A stretch of DNA of 64,000 bases from Moringa oleifera (taxonomy: Eukaryota > Streptophyta > Magnoliopsida > Brassicales > Moringaceae). Below the pieces are notes generated by a model that saw only the letters and a list, made by a program, of their open reading frames with translations, was not told the origin of the DNA and did not search any database. Shown piece after piece: positions 12,134-24,835 of this stretch (positions are counted from its first letter, which is position 1; every line of letters starts with the position of its first letter). The stretch spans positions 124,001-188,000 of the forward strand of contig JAJFZO010000356.1 in assembly GCA_021397835.1 (NCBI GenBank). Reading direction: 5' to 3'. The translations under genes and the position numbers were made by a program.

Positions 12134-15100
12134 ATGGCTTCTCGTCGGCGTATGCTCTTAAAGGTTATAATTCTCGGTGACAGCGGGTAATTATTTTGTT
12201 TATTCTCGCCTCTGATTATGATTTCCTGGATTAGTTTCTTTGGTTGTCCTTAGATTGCAAAAAATGTACCTGAATTAAGCCAAATGTTTGGAACCATTGT
12301 TTAATATATGTATTCCTTTAATTTTAAATGTTTAAATGTTTTTTTTTTTGGTATTATCATGTCTTAATTGGCATTTGTGTGGTTTTCCTTTTTTTTTTTT
12401 TTTGTAGGGTTGGCAAGACTTCTCTCATGAATCAGTATGCTCTTGAACTTAGATCCTGAATTTATGTATATGTATATTTGTATATTGAATATTGGACATG
12501 AAGCTTGGGTAAATATTTGATTGATATTGATTTTTGAGATCAGATATGTGAACCGAAAGTTCAGTAATCAGTACAAAGCCACAATAGGAGCAGATTTTCT
12601 GACAAAAGAGGTTCAGTTCGAGGATAGATTGTTTACACTGCAGGTAAAAGAGGCTGTGAATTCTACATTTTGGGAATTTCTAGGTTCTCAACTTTGTATC
12701 TATAATTAATAAGATGAAATGAATATATATCTTCTCAATCATGAATTTTTTGTTGATTTGTACTCTGATGTATCTTTATTGGTCAATTTGATTGCCCTTA
12801 TTTTGTTGTGGTGCTATTCCTGAATGAAGTATGGTATGGTATATGGATAATTAAAGGAGGTAAAAGATGTCTTATTATTATTGGCTCTCTGCTTTTTGCA
12901 AAAGGTATGCAGGTTTTGATATGGTATAAGAGTTGCATGTGAGCTCTTTTAAATGAAAATGAGGGTTCAGCAATAAAATGATAAGCTGTAATGATATTTT
13001 TGCAAAAGTAATACCAGTGTTTGGTGGTATGAGCATTCTGCTTTGCCGTAGTAAGAGTAATTGTTCAAACATGGTTAAACCAAAGCTAGTATTTATAAGC
13101 ATCCATTTTAGCATGGTTGTACTTTCCAACATATCTTTGCATTGGGGTTTCAGTTATGTTTTGGTGTGATCTGCGTTTATCATTAGCTGTAAGGTAGTGG
13201 ATAGAAGGGAATGTATTACTCTGGATAAGTAATTATTTGAAGGGTTTGAGAAGCCGATTAAGAAAAGTAGTTGCTCAAAAAGGCTTAATTGAATAGATCT
13301 ATGATATCATTAATGTTATGTTTTAAGTCCTTCCGCTCATATTTGCAATATGGGACATTACAATTCTCCTCATTCTGATATTAAACATGAAACAGAACCT
13401 GTCCATTAAATTGATTAATCTTGCTTAGATATTATCTGCAGTGGAACGTGAGCTGTCAATGGGAATGTAGTTGTTCCTAACTGTTTGGAAATGTACAGAA
13501 TTTGGAAAATAATATAGTGCTACAGAGTGGAAATAGGCAAGACTTATTTATATATGCAGACGACATAGGATCTGATCCCTTTTCATTTATGTCTTTATCT
13601 TTCATATTCTTATATTAATTCCTGCTGTCAATGCTTGGTAGACTTGGAACTCAATCTTGTGAAGCGCACAATCAATTATGTGAATGTCGATGCCTGGTAG
13701 ACTTAGTGGCTTCGGTATTATGAATTAAGATTGACACCTTTTTATCTGTTTATGCAGATATGGGATACCGCTGGACAGGAGAGATTTCAAAGTTTGGGTG
13801 TGGCTTTCTATCGTGGAGCAGACTGCTGTGTTCTTGTGTATGATGTGAATGTCATGAAATCATTTGATAATCTTAACAACTGGAGAGAAGAATTTCTCAT
13901 TCAGGTAATATTTTAAAAATTGACAAATGTTACTGTGGAATTTATTGGGATCACTGATAATGCTGTTTTCCATGATTTTTGCTGCTCAGGCTAGCCCACC
14001 CGACCCTGAAAACTTTCCATTTGTTGTGTTGGGGAACAAGATAGATGTTGATGGTGGCAATAGCCGGGTGGTAAGACTCTTCTCTGACTCTTAGCATTGC
14101 CTTTTCTCATCTTTTGCCCATGAGATTTAAGAATTTGAAGTATCACTTCTAATAAGAAAAAAGGCTTTGTGAAATATTCTTCCTTCGGTTTTGGCTTCAG
14201 GTGTCTGAGAAGAAAGCAAAGGCATGGTGTGCTTCTAAGGGAAATATACCTTACTTTGAGACCTCTGCAAAAGAAGGATTTAATGTTGATGCTGCTTTTC
14301 AGTGCATAGCGAAAAATGCACTTAAAAATGAGCCCGAAGAAGAGATGTAAGTACTATTTGTCTTTATGAATGGTTCTCCTGTTCCTATAGCCATGTATGC
14401 CCTGTTAATCAAAAGTGTTGAAGAGCTAGGTTTATCCTTGAAAATGAGAACAAAAATCTATCAGCCACTCCTGTCTGGACAGCTACCATATAAAATCCTT
14501 TCGGATTTGGAGCAGTGGATCTGGCTGCAATTGACAATTTGTGGCTGAATCATCTGCTTCATAGTATAAGACACTTTGAGACCTGCATTACTATCCTAAT
14601 TGGAGAAGTAATTTCTTCACGCCATTGACCTTTCTTCTATTAGATGGTGGAGAGTTTAAATTCTATTGACATAACTGTGAATGCATGAGGAAAACCCCTT
14701 TGGGAGAAGATGAGTTGCATTTGGGAACTGCTCTAGAAGTTCCTGGAAGCCTTCCCATATTTAATTACTCTTTGCTCTTTTAAGGCAGTAAATCTCCTTC
14801 TTTAATGTTTATCTTATAAAAGTAATTTATCTTCCTCTCGACTTTCATTAGTTTTGAAATTGGTCAGCAAAACATGTCTACTATCTTTAACTTCTGATCT
14901 TCTGCATTAATTCTTCTTGTTACTGGCAAATTTGCAGAAACTATGAATGATTTTGTATAATCAGTAAAAATAAGCAAATCTTCTCTCAGAGTACTAACTG
15001 ATTGCTTTGAATATATCTTGATGATTGAAGATATCTTCCCGAGACCATTGATGTTGGTGGTGGTGGACGACAGCATCGATCAACAGGTTGTGAATGTTAA
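12134..15100 (+). CDS. RABG3: RAB7/RABG3-type small GTPase
   Basis: Rab7 GTPases control late-endosome and vacuole fusion. Seven exons, 12134-12186, 12408-12434, 12544-12643, 13758-13904, 13990-14070, 14201-14346 and 15031-15100, join in frame to a 207-residue protein, the normal family length. All nucleotide-binding boxes are present: GDSGVGKT (15-22, P-loop), the effector region [16 protein letters not shown] (62-68), NKID (125-128) and ETSAK (156-160). The C-terminus is CEC, the double geranylgeranylation signal of this class. The last intron (14347-15030) is needed: reading through exon 6 would stop at EEEM, while splicing gives [12 protein letters not shown], as in Rab7 proteins. No defect is seen. 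The MULE ends about 450 bp upstream. Which RABG3 paralogue this is cannot be told here. Confidence 0.95.
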
Positions 15101-17330
15101 AAGGGAATGTGCTTGGATAGAAACTGGTTGTGAATGTTAAAAGGAACACTTGAATAGGTGGTATTCTTCGGTGGATTGCATAATACTGCTGTCATTGATT
15201 TGTGTCGATTTGTTATGTAGTGATTGTTACACTTAATAAAGTAGGGAAGATCATACAGTTGTATACCAGAGGTGGGTTAGAAGAGAAATTGATTTCCTTT
15301 TTGTTGCACTTTCTCCTTTTGTAATTTGAATCTGATTGTTATGTTCAGGTTGAAATGTCTGATTTTGAGTTTGCGGTATGTTGATCGAATTTCCTTTACA
15401 TCTTCAGCAGATGTGTCCTCCTCTTTTCCACAGAATACCACATTCTCATAACTTCACTCATGTAAATTGTTCCTTGACAGTATTAGATATAGAGTTTCAT
15501 GAATTCCTAAATGATTTGAATTGGCAACCAGAAAATGGATGAGCATTAATGGGTGAATTAATTTTGTTTCCCTGGTTTGTTAATGCTGCAAGATGATGGA
15601 ATTCGAACTTAGTTCTAAAGTTCTAAACAAAGAGAATTGGTTGGCATCATTCTTGTTATAGTTTTGAGTTTATTTGACCCCATATTACCACATCCAAAAG
15701 AGAGTGTTGCACGGGAAGTAAAAATTAAATTTAAAATAAGTTGTTTATTTAGATTTTAGAATTTTAAATTAAAGTTATTGTGAATTTTATTTATATATTT
15801 ATTTAAATAAAATCAAAATAAATTATAATAAATTTATTTATATACTTTTAAGGAAATTTTTATATTTTTGATTAAAAATATATTATATATTTCAATATTT
15901 TTATAATATTTTAAGAAAATATAAATAATCTTTATCATGTTAAGATACTTTTGAGTTTTTTTATTTAAATATTTGAAAATAAATAAAATAATAATTTAAT
16001 TTATTTGAATGCCAGGGGTTTAAATTTGTCGTTTTTATTCCTAATTTTAATTTCATATGATACTCTGCACAATTTAATTTTCAACTGACAATACAAATAA
16101 GATATAAAATTTATTTTGATTTTTTTACTGAATATGTTAAATATTCATTTTTCTTTTTCATAAGGGTGTCTACTGTTTGAGGTTTATTTGATCAAACAAG
16201 AAACTCTCTATCTATACTAATTTAGATATAGAATTTTTATATCCGTTTTTATATACTAGTTTAAATTAAAGAGGTTTACATTTGTTGAACTTGGGCATTA
16301 ATTTTTGACTAATTTTTAATTTTATAATACATTAACCTAATCTTTTGTGTTTATAGTATTAATATGATTAGATATGTTTATTTATTTTATAATTGAAATG
16401 GGTCAAAATTGAAGTAGATAGCAGGAATGGAAATGAGGAATCTGTTTATTTTGGTCTCCAAAAATTAAAATCAGACATACATTGCTTAGATCTGAAGCTG
16501 AAATAAATTGTTATAGATTTATTTGTGAACTTAAATTTGTGAATTTTTAATTAGAAATAACGTTATATATTTTAATTATTATTATGATATTAAAAATATT
16601 ACTCAAATTTATATTTTTATAAAATATATTAAAAATAAAAAATTAAATATTAATATTTTATTTTAATAATTAATATATTTATTTTTTAAAAATAATAAAT
16701 TTACATTATTCATTAACATAATCATATAAGTGATGATATGTAATTATCCATCAATAAAATTATAATCATAAAATAAGTTTTAACTTATGAATATAAAATA
16801 AATTTTAACTATAAATATAAAATATAAAAATAAAATAATAATTTAATTTAAATTCAAAAATGAGATGTCAGTGGAGTAGCTTGAATTTATTACCATTATT
16901 TATTTTCATTTTCACTTCTGATTAATAAATACAGAAAGAATAAAATTCTAAAATACAATTTTGCGAGACGGGAGAGCTTGTTGAACTTTGCAAGTTTTAG
17001 CCTTAAATCCTCTTCTGGTTTTTTTTTTTTTTATATATTTTATTATCTTTGAAATATAGATTATATAAATTGCCCTAGGATCCATATCAGTCTCCTCTAT
17101 AATAATGAAATAGTATTCAGAGTCATCCTGGGCTTTTCAGTTTGGTTAGATGTCTCGATTTTTTTTTCTTTTCACAAAAATGGAAAAAGAAAAAATTGGA
17201 GTAATCATGATCACTGTCGTACATGGTGGCACCCCTGATTACTAAACACGTCAGTCAGCTAGGAGCAGTCCATTCAGACTCCAATTCTGACAGGATTGTT
17301 CTAGAGTTGAAGAGTTTCTGATTTGCAGCG
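15101..17330. other. RAB7 3' flank and A+T-rich spacer
   Basis: 15101-15700 has mixed composition and probably includes the RAB7 3' UTR. A short direct repeat of the stop region (TGGTTGTGAATGTTAAAAGG near 15084 and 15124) is present. From about 15720 to 16900 the DNA is very A+T-rich and without features. 17200-17390 rises in G+C and probably holds the promoter and leader of the next gene. Confidence 0.7.
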
Positions 17331-17394
17331 TCAGTCAATCGATATAAGAAAAGAAAAGAGCTCCTTTCTTTGTGGAGGATTAGGGTTTTGAATC

Positions 17395-17931
17395 ATGGAG
17401 GCTGCGAAAGAACAAGAGGGCACGGGACTGCTAGACAAAATCCTCCCACCGCGCCTGGAAGACGCGGGCCTGGAGGATTGCGCTCTGCCGCCTGACTCCA
17501 TCCAGGAAGCCTTCCTGAGGGCTGCTGGCGCCGTGAAGTCACGCGCTGCGACCCTCTTCGGCTCCTCCGATGATGAAACCGACGGCCTTGGAGACTGCGT
17601 CTCGGACCCATGGCCCACTGCCAATGGCACCGACACGATGGTCGGTGGCGGGCCTCCGAGTTCGGCCTCGTCAGATGTAGTGGTGGGCGTGTCGCCCGGA
17701 AAGGACGCTGGGGGGCCGTGTCTTGCCGGAAAGGGCGCTGTTGAGGAAGGTGGGGACGCGGTGGTGGTGGGTGGTGGGTCCCCTGAGGAGGAGAGACAGG
17801 GAGAGAGGGGTTGCGTTGATGATGGTGTAAAGGGGCTGGAGACTAATGGGAAAGCGAAGGGTGGAGAGGAGGAGGAGGAGGGGGACGACAGAGAGCATGA
17901 GAGGCCAATCTTGGTGGAAGGTTTTGTGTGA
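17395..17931 (+). CDS. Conserved plant protein of unknown function, acidic, single exon
   Basis: An uninterrupted 178-codon frame of clearly higher G+C than its surroundings starts at the first ATG after the leader (GAATCATGG). Residues 12-44 (GLLDKILPPRLEDAGLEDCA, then LPPDSIQEAFLRAAGAVKSR) look like the conserved core of a small plant protein family I remember only as hypothetical. A DPWP motif follows at about residues 71-74. The rest is low complexity: Gly/Val-rich, then a Glu-rich tail (GGEEEEEGDD), ending VEGFV. No signal peptide, membrane segment or catalytic motif is visible. A splice inside GAAG/GTTTTGTG near the stop could give another C-terminus. Function unknown; expression is likely but not shown. 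Confidence 0.75.
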   Translation: MEAAKEQEGTGLLDKILPPRLEDAGLEDCALPPDSIQEAFLRAAGAVKSRAATLFGSSDDETDGLGDCVSDPWPTANGTDTMVGGGPPSSASSDVVVGVSPGKDAGGPCLAGKGAVEEGGDAVVVGGGSPEEERQGERGCVDDGVKGLETNGKAKGGEEEEEGDDREHERPILVEGFV

Positions 17932-20520
17932 CTAGCTAAAATCCGTCTATGTTTACCACCTTTAGCTAAAGTTTATTTGTTTTTGAATTTTACTCTTTGG
18001 TAGTATCTAGTGTATGCTGCATTTTGCCCACCCCCCTTTTTTTTTGGGAAGCAAGATGTATGATTTCAAGTGCTTAATTTTATATTTTAGAAAGAAATGT
18101 TGAATTAGCACTCAAGATTCAATTCTCTGGTCCTTAATCAACTAATATGAAAAAGGGTACTTATTGGGGGATGTATTTTGATGCCTAAACAATTAGTGAA
18201 TAATGGTGTAAGTTTTGAATATGTGCATAACTATGTGCCCCATTGAAATGCAGAGATGTGAGGTTTTACTTTGATGGCTGTGACCGACTCTTGGTCGGGT
18301 TCCCATTACACAGCAGGGAAGAAACTCTCCCAGATACTTCATTTCATTGAGAGGATGCAACTGGATGAAAAATTTGCTGAGTTTAGGTGTGTAAGATATG
18401 GTGCCTGGCTTATCTAATTGGTACATCTAAATGTCTTATTGATAAAATTATGGCACAAGATGAGTCTGAGTTGGGATAGGTTGAACAGAGTGTTGCTATC
18501 CAAAGTGTTTTTAAGTTCTAAGTAGTAGGGTTTAAACAGTTCTTGGTGGAGCAGTGGTCTGTGTCAGAGAAGATTTGGAGAATGATAAAGAATTTGCTGG
18601 GGAAGGTTGTCTTCTGTAGTTGTGATATTAATCACCCTAGGCCAAAGCATAAAGCATTAGATCAACTTTAGGTCTTGCATTTGCTTGTGTTGTGCTTTAA
18701 CAAGCTGAACAGCTGAAGAAATGTGTGTGTTAGTCCTTTCGTGTTGAGGTGAGGATAAAGTTAAAATAAGCTTATCTGTCTTGCGAAGCAAGCTTTGCAG
18801 TGGTCTGGAAGGAAGGGGCCTTGAAGTTACAAGAGCCAGTGGGTGTCTGTATCGCTCCTGGGCTCAGCAAGGCAATTGCGAAAGTTGAAACTTAGATGCA
18901 ATGCAAGGCCATCAAACATTTTGGTCTAGGAGCAGTCACTTCATGTTGGGGAGTTGGATCTCCACATGAATCCTATTCCCTGAAAAGAAAGAGCAGCAGA
19001 AACTTTGGATTAGGTTTTGTACTCAAGGATTAATGAGGTGTATTCACCCATGGCTTGTCAAAAATCATATTGTTTTAAATATATATATGGTATCGTAAGA
19101 ATCACTTTAAGGATGTATTGAGTTTGATAAATACCAGTTTTGAGATGTCAAATATCTGGAGGATTTGTTCCTAACTGGAAACCAACACTAATGGGCATTT
19201 TCATTTTTCTTCTTTTGGACGAGGAGGCAGTAGCATAACACAGATAATTAAGTAGTATCATGTGTACATTATGTTTTTAAGCAATTGGAACTCTACTGTA
19301 GACTTGTGATAGAGTTGAAGTTGAGAAGGATGGGAAGAAAAGACACTTTAACCCCATAGTCTAGCAAAGGTGAAAGTAGTTGCAGGATGCTTAACATATT
19401 CTTGTAACTGTAGCTGTATAAATTTGATCATCCATCATTGCAACATAAATAAGTTGAAGGTAAGCCATGCTCAACTAGCTATTCCAAGGCCCAAAACAAG
19501 TGGTGGGAGAAACAGAAGCCTTATGTAGTTTCTCTCCCTTGGCATGTAAGGAGTGAATATGCTTATGTATTATTGGTTGCATTTAGTTTGCACTTGGTTC
19601 TGTATGTGTTTTACCGATAATACTCTGTACTTGTGAATTAATACCATTCTGACGCATGTTGAGATGCTCAATTGGTTCAAATTGAATCAATGCTCTGCTG
19701 ATATCTCACTGCTATATGAGCATGCATCCTTGTCATGTCCATGCTACATAGATGGTTGCGTGAAAATTTATTGGTTTTGCCTTGCCTTGATCAAGTTTAA
19801 CAGAAAGAAAAGATAAAAATAATTCAATTCAAGGCTGTTTGTTGTTAGTGATGGGAAAAGTGTCGATGATGATCACATCAGATTATGGTCTAAATAGCCA
19901 CTGAACTGACTTAACTTGATGGCCCCAAAAATGGTGTCTTTGAGAACATGTGTAAGATGCCTGAGCCTTGAGTTCTTTCGTTTCACTGTCAGTTTCTGGA
20001 AAACCAACCAGTTTCAATTGGATGTGCCTCAAAACAAAGAGTTTTGTTTTGACACGGTTCAGCATCCTGTTATCTCACATCCATTACAAAGTGCATTTCT
20101 TGTCTCTTTTCATCGAATTGCTAGTATGAACAGGAAACAGCTTAAGGAGGAAGGAAGCAGACTTTCGCTGTTGTGGTACACAGCTTATGGAGGAAGAAAG
20201 GTATTTCTGTTTAGGGTTTCTTTCAGTGACAGAGAAAGGTCTCATCATTCTGCCTGCCATGGAAGTGTCTTGTGCATCACAGGTCCTTCACTTATTGAAC
20301 TTTTGGTTGCCATCTAGAGAGGTTGAGGACTCTTGGGTCTCTTTTGCTTTGTCATTTTGCATGACCAGGACTTTTTTTTTTTTTTTTGTCTTTCCGGGCA
20401 TCACTATCAAGAGGACTGTTTAGAGTTATGTTTATGTACAACAAGCAGTAGCTTCTCCGGAAAGAAAGGTGATTTTGTTTTGGGGTACTTTGCAGTGATT
20501 AGATACGTCTAATCATCGGT
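17932..20520. other. Non-coding stretch with genic composition
   Basis: About 2.5 kb has much less A/T bias than the true spacers but no open frame with family similarity. The longest frame (19916-20317) has no recognisable motif and is crossed by others of similar length. It could be a long or spliced 3' UTR of the gene at 17395, a non-coding RNA gene, or an old gene remnant. Confidence 0.5.
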
Positions 20521-20559
20521 CATCTCTGAGGTGGTGGTGGTAGCGGTTACCACGTTTTG

Positions 20560-22258
20560 AATTCCAACCGTCGTAATTTTTAAATTTTAAATCAATCACA
20601 AATCATGTAAATAATTTTTATTTTAAATAATAATAAAATTTATTTTAAATATTATTATATTATAATTTATATAAATTTTAAATTAAAATTTATTAAATTT
20701 AAATATAAATATAAATTAAAATTATTTTTAAAAATTTAATTAAAATTAAATTTTAATAATTTAAATTTTAATTTATTTTAATTATAAATTTTATACCAAT
20801 GATTTAAAATCGAAACTGAGTTAAACTTTAATCACCGTTATTTTTTATGGAGAGTGTACTATTTACTTTTTTTTTCTATAAAAGTAAAAATATTATGAAG
20901 TATTTTTTTAAATAAAGACTTTTTTAGAATCGATTTTGTGAAAATAATCAATTTAATTTTTTAAAAAATTTTAAACAAAAATATTTTCATAAGAACAAAT
21001 ATTAAGATAAAATATTATAAAATTTTAATATTTATTTTATATTAATAATCAAAGTTTTATGTTAAAAAAATAATAAATCAAATTTTTGATATGTTATTTT
21101 ATTAAATAAAATTTTATTAAAAATTTAAAAATTTAAAGTACTTAAATTAAAAATGTAATGAAATAAATTTAAATTTAAAATTTTTAAATGTAAAAAAGGT
21201 GCAAGTTGCTGCTGTCAAAGGTCTCAATTTTTTTAATATCAAAATATATATTTTATATTATCAAATTTAAAAATAAATTTTAAATCGAAAATGGTTCAAA
21301 TTTAAGGATAGATCTAGATGAATTAAAACATTTATTTCATTTATTTTTCAAGTAGTTTGTCACAAAAAATGTTATTAATTGTTTTATAATCATTTGAATT
21401 AAAACTTTTGAATTAAGGTTCAATTTGAATCAAATTGATAGATTAAGATTCGATTTATTATTTTTTATACATTAAAATCCAATTAATAGCATAAAGTAAA
21501 TACTAAAGTTTTATATAATTTTTATTTAAAATCTTATTTTTTATTTTTTAAGCAACAATCAATTTATTTGTTTTATAATTTTTGTTTTAAATATTTTTAT
21601 TTTCTATTATAATTTTGGCCAATTATTCATCCAAAATTATTTTTGGTACAATCAAACTTTTATGAAATGAAAAGAAAAAAATATTTCATAGTATTGGTTA
21701 TTTTTTAAGAAAAAATCTTTAAAAATAAGTTTAAAAAAGTCGTAATATTATAAAATATGTTAAAAAGAAAACTTAGTTTGACTGAATTGAATTTCTGATC
21801 AATTTTTGTGTGTGATTTTTTTAATGAGTTTAAAATTGCAAGTCAGTTTATGTCAATGTTGAATTTCTTTTCATTAATACCTTTTTAATTTTTATTTGTG
21901 CAAAAAAATTACTATTGTGCACAAATATGCTTACTAGGTGTTGTTACACAAATTTTATTAATGATAACATTAAACAAGCTTATTATGAAGATTCTAAGAG
22001 TCACTTAAATGAATGACACAATTATTAATATTTTCATTAAATAAATTTAAAAATCACATATAAAATAAATATATTGAGATTTCAATTTATTAAAATTTAA
22101 TAATAATAAAAATTATATTATAAATAATTAAAAATTTATTTGATTTGCATATTTTATAAAGATGCAGAGAAAATATAAAGTGTTCGTTTAAAATGATAAA
22201 AATATCGATTCAAACTTGGCCAAATAATTGAAGAGAGAGTTTTTGAAATATGTTAATC
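20560..22258. other. A+T-rich spacer
   Basis: Very A+T-rich DNA with TTTAAATTTAAA-like words and poly-T runs. No gene, RNA or transposon end was recognised before the CACTA terminus at 22262. Confidence 0.75.
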
Positions 22259-22261
22259 AAA

Positions 22262-22720
22262 CACTACTACGAAAATTGTAATAAGTAACAATAATTTAAT
22301 GACAGTTTTTCTAAAATAGTCATTAAAAATGGGTCTTTAACGTCAATTAACAATAAACTAATATTAAAGATTAGCCTTTCATGCCAGTTAAATAAAAAAT
22401 GGTGTTAAAAAACCATCCCTAGAGTTTTAAAACACTGGGATCTTTAACGTCAGTTCTTCTAGAATTGACATTAAAGGCCTTCATAAAGATCAGTTGATGG
22501 TCCTTTAAGGCTATGAGGATACGCTAAAGGATACGCCAATTCTGTTGATGCTAGCCTTCAATATCCTTTCATGCCAATTTTGCCATAATTGGCATAAAAT
22601 GATTTGCAGAATTGGCTTTGAAGGCTTTCTCGTACTCTTCACGTTAGTTCTGGCCTTGAAAAGCTATGGCCTTTAATGCCAGTTTTGGCAGAACTAGCGT
22701 TAAAGGCTGTCCATAAGCTA
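22262..22720 (+). repeat. Left subterminal repeat region of the CACTA element
   Basis: Many variants of CTTTAATGCCAGTT and its inverse occur (for example ATGACAGTTTTTCTAAAATA, CTTTAACGTCAGTTCTTCT and GCCTTTAATGCCAGTTTTGG). Several are paired as hairpins with arms of 14-18 bp. In known CACTA elements such repeats bind the TNPA-type protein; that role is inferred here. Confidence 0.8.
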
Positions 22721-22810
22721 TAGATCCTTAATTAATTCATCTCCAAAGCCCACTAGCAGCCTCGTGCATAATTTTTACTCTTTCTTTCATCCTTTTCCTC
22801 TTTGCCCTTT

Positions 22811-23100
22811 ATGTAGAAGCAGCTAGACTAGCTGCTGGCAGCCACATAGCCTCTCTTCAGCCTTTCTCCTCTTTGCTCTTCGTCTAGAAGTAGTGAGGCC
22901 AGTTACTAGCAACCATACTGCTTCTCTCTGGCCCTCTCCTCTTTAATCTCTATCTAGAAGCGGCTAGACTAACTATTGGCATGGTAGCGACATTGCCTCT
23001 CTTTCGACATTCTTTTCTTTGCTCTCTCTTAAGAAGTAGATAGACCAACTATTAACAGCCGCACTACCTCTCTACCCTCTTTTGTTTGCTCTTTCCTTGC
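22811..23100 (+). repeat. About 71 bp tandem repeat, four diverged copies
   Basis: Copies of a unit containing TAGAAGC(A/G)GCTAGACTAACT and a C/T-rich CCTCTTTGCTCT part start near 22814, 22885, 22955 and 23031. They lie between the left subterminal region and the captured gene, where a leader sequence would be expected. Confidence 0.7.
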
Positions 23101-23489
23101 TCCATTCTCTCTCGTTTGTCTCAATCTTTACAAAAAGTAGCTGCATCCTCTCCTTCAATTTGTTCATCTTTGGTATTCAAACATATGTAAGTATTCGATA
23201 TAAACTCAAATTTTTTTTTATAAAATTTAAGTTTCACAATTTTGATTTAATTTGATCAATTTTAATTTAAAAAAGTTGTTGAGAATGTATATTATTTTGT
23301 GATTCATATTTTATGTACTATTAGATGTTCATCATATAGTTGTGGTTCTTTAGGATTACCCAAACGTATAATTTTTTTTTAAATTAAAAATTAGTTGGCT
23401 CTAGTTTTGTTCTTTGCAATGTTCATCTCCATCAAAGACTATTCAAATTGGGTTCTTTTCTTACGTTTTTGGTGTTCAAAGTCTTTCTT

Positions 23490-24835
23490 CTAGTGTGCAG
23501 AGCACCCCTGAGAAAAACGGGCACTCAGATGATGCTTCGCAAAGTCCAAAACTTTTTCAAGAGTTTCTGAAATCTGGTCCAAAGAAGAAACTTCTTCAAG
23601 CTTGCTTTCATAAAGATAAGAAAAAATCAGCTTCATCAAAAAGTAAAAGAAAAGAACCTTTGAAGATGAGTAATAAGATAACGAAGAAGCAGGAGTACAA
23701 AAAAGCTTCCATCAGTGCCAATAGTCAACCTTCAACTAGTAAGCAAAGCAGAAATGGTGATAACCCCATGGGACTCCTACCTGCGCCTGAGCATTCTGTA
23801 GAGTTTAGATCTTTAAACTCTTGGATGTGTGAAAATTCTGCTTGCAAAGCTGCTCTATCCATGGATGATGCATTTTGCAAAAAGTGCTCTTGCTGTCTCT
23901 ATTACCTATTTGATGATAATAAAGACCCTAGTCTTTGTTTGGTGTGTGCATCTGAATCTGGTAGGGGAGACTACTATTATCTTGCCACATTGAATGTGCC
24001 TTTCAACATAATAAGGTAGGGGTGGTTGATCTTGGGCAATTGATGCAGTTGGATGGTAGTTATTATTGTGCTTCTTATGGTAAAGTTTCAGGAATACTTG
24101 GGCAAGAACTAGTTTTCATCTCTAAGTAATAACATCTGGTTCTTAGTTAACAGTTTGGCTCTAGCCTCTCCAGGATACTTATGATTTCACTTCTATTAGA
24201 ATCATCGCTTACCAATAGTGGAGCTTTTTACTGGTACTGCTCAGAAATGATTCAAGAGTCAATCTGCATACCATAAATTATGCTTATTTTGCATTGATGT
24301 AATAGATTGTTTAAACTAAAATTTTCTATAATCCATTACTAAAGTATGTCTCACTTATTACATAATTTTTTATCTAGTAAAAAATGAAACATTTGCATTA
24401 TCACGTTATTTTGAAAATTTGTTGTATTTAATGTGCCTTCTTTGTTGGGAAGTAATTTATGTGAGAGGAACTGGCCTTGTGGACCTTATGTTCGTAAATA
24501 AGGTCAGTTTTCTCTAGTTCTATATCAACTAGGAGCCTAAAAGTTGGACTGCCGTAAGTATGAATTATTCCTGCAATAGGTTATCAATCTTAGTTTAACA
24601 AAAATGATATGATTTGATTATTTATGCAGATGCTGGAAGAAGCAGCTAATAATAGCAAAAGATGCTCGTCGTCTTGATGTGCTTTATTATAAAATATATT
24701 TGAGTTCCAGGCTCTTAGATAACACTTCCCAGTTCAGAGAGCTGCATCAAATTATAAGGACGCAAAGGCTAAGCTGAAAACAAGAGTTGACCCGATGAAT
24801 GGAACTTTGTCAAGATGGCCCGGTTAAAGGGGAGC
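23490..24835 (+). pseudogene. Captured VIN3-like (VEL/VIL) PHD-finger gene fragment
   Basis: The frame at 23414-24019 contains WMCENSACKAALS, FCKKCSCC and DDNKDPSLCLVC, the PHD finger and flank of VIN3-like proteins. These act with Polycomb complex PRC2 in vernalization and flowering. A frameshift near 23980 is followed by CHIECAFQHNKVGVVDLGQL in another frame, then an intron. A later exon (about 24630-24770) reads CWKKQLIIAKDARRLDV and RLLDNTSQFRELHQII. The N-terminal part of the family is missing, and the first residues of the open frame resemble nothing known to me. PHD cysteines or histidines are lost (CLYYLFDD for a family CICH-FDD; CASYGKV for CASCGKV). It is therefore a transduplicated, decayed fragment that retained at least one intron. 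Residual transcripts are possible. Confidence 0.85.

Noticed and set aside
17331..17898. Minus-strand frames opposite the G+C-rich gene
   Set aside because: Shadows of the 17395-17931 coding sequence, Arg/Ser/Pro-rich as expected from the complement of a G+C-rich frame.
19916..20317. 133-codon plus-strand frame
   Set aside because: No recognisable motif, overlapped by other frames of similar length, and no sign of a conserved domain; treated as chance in non-coding DNA.
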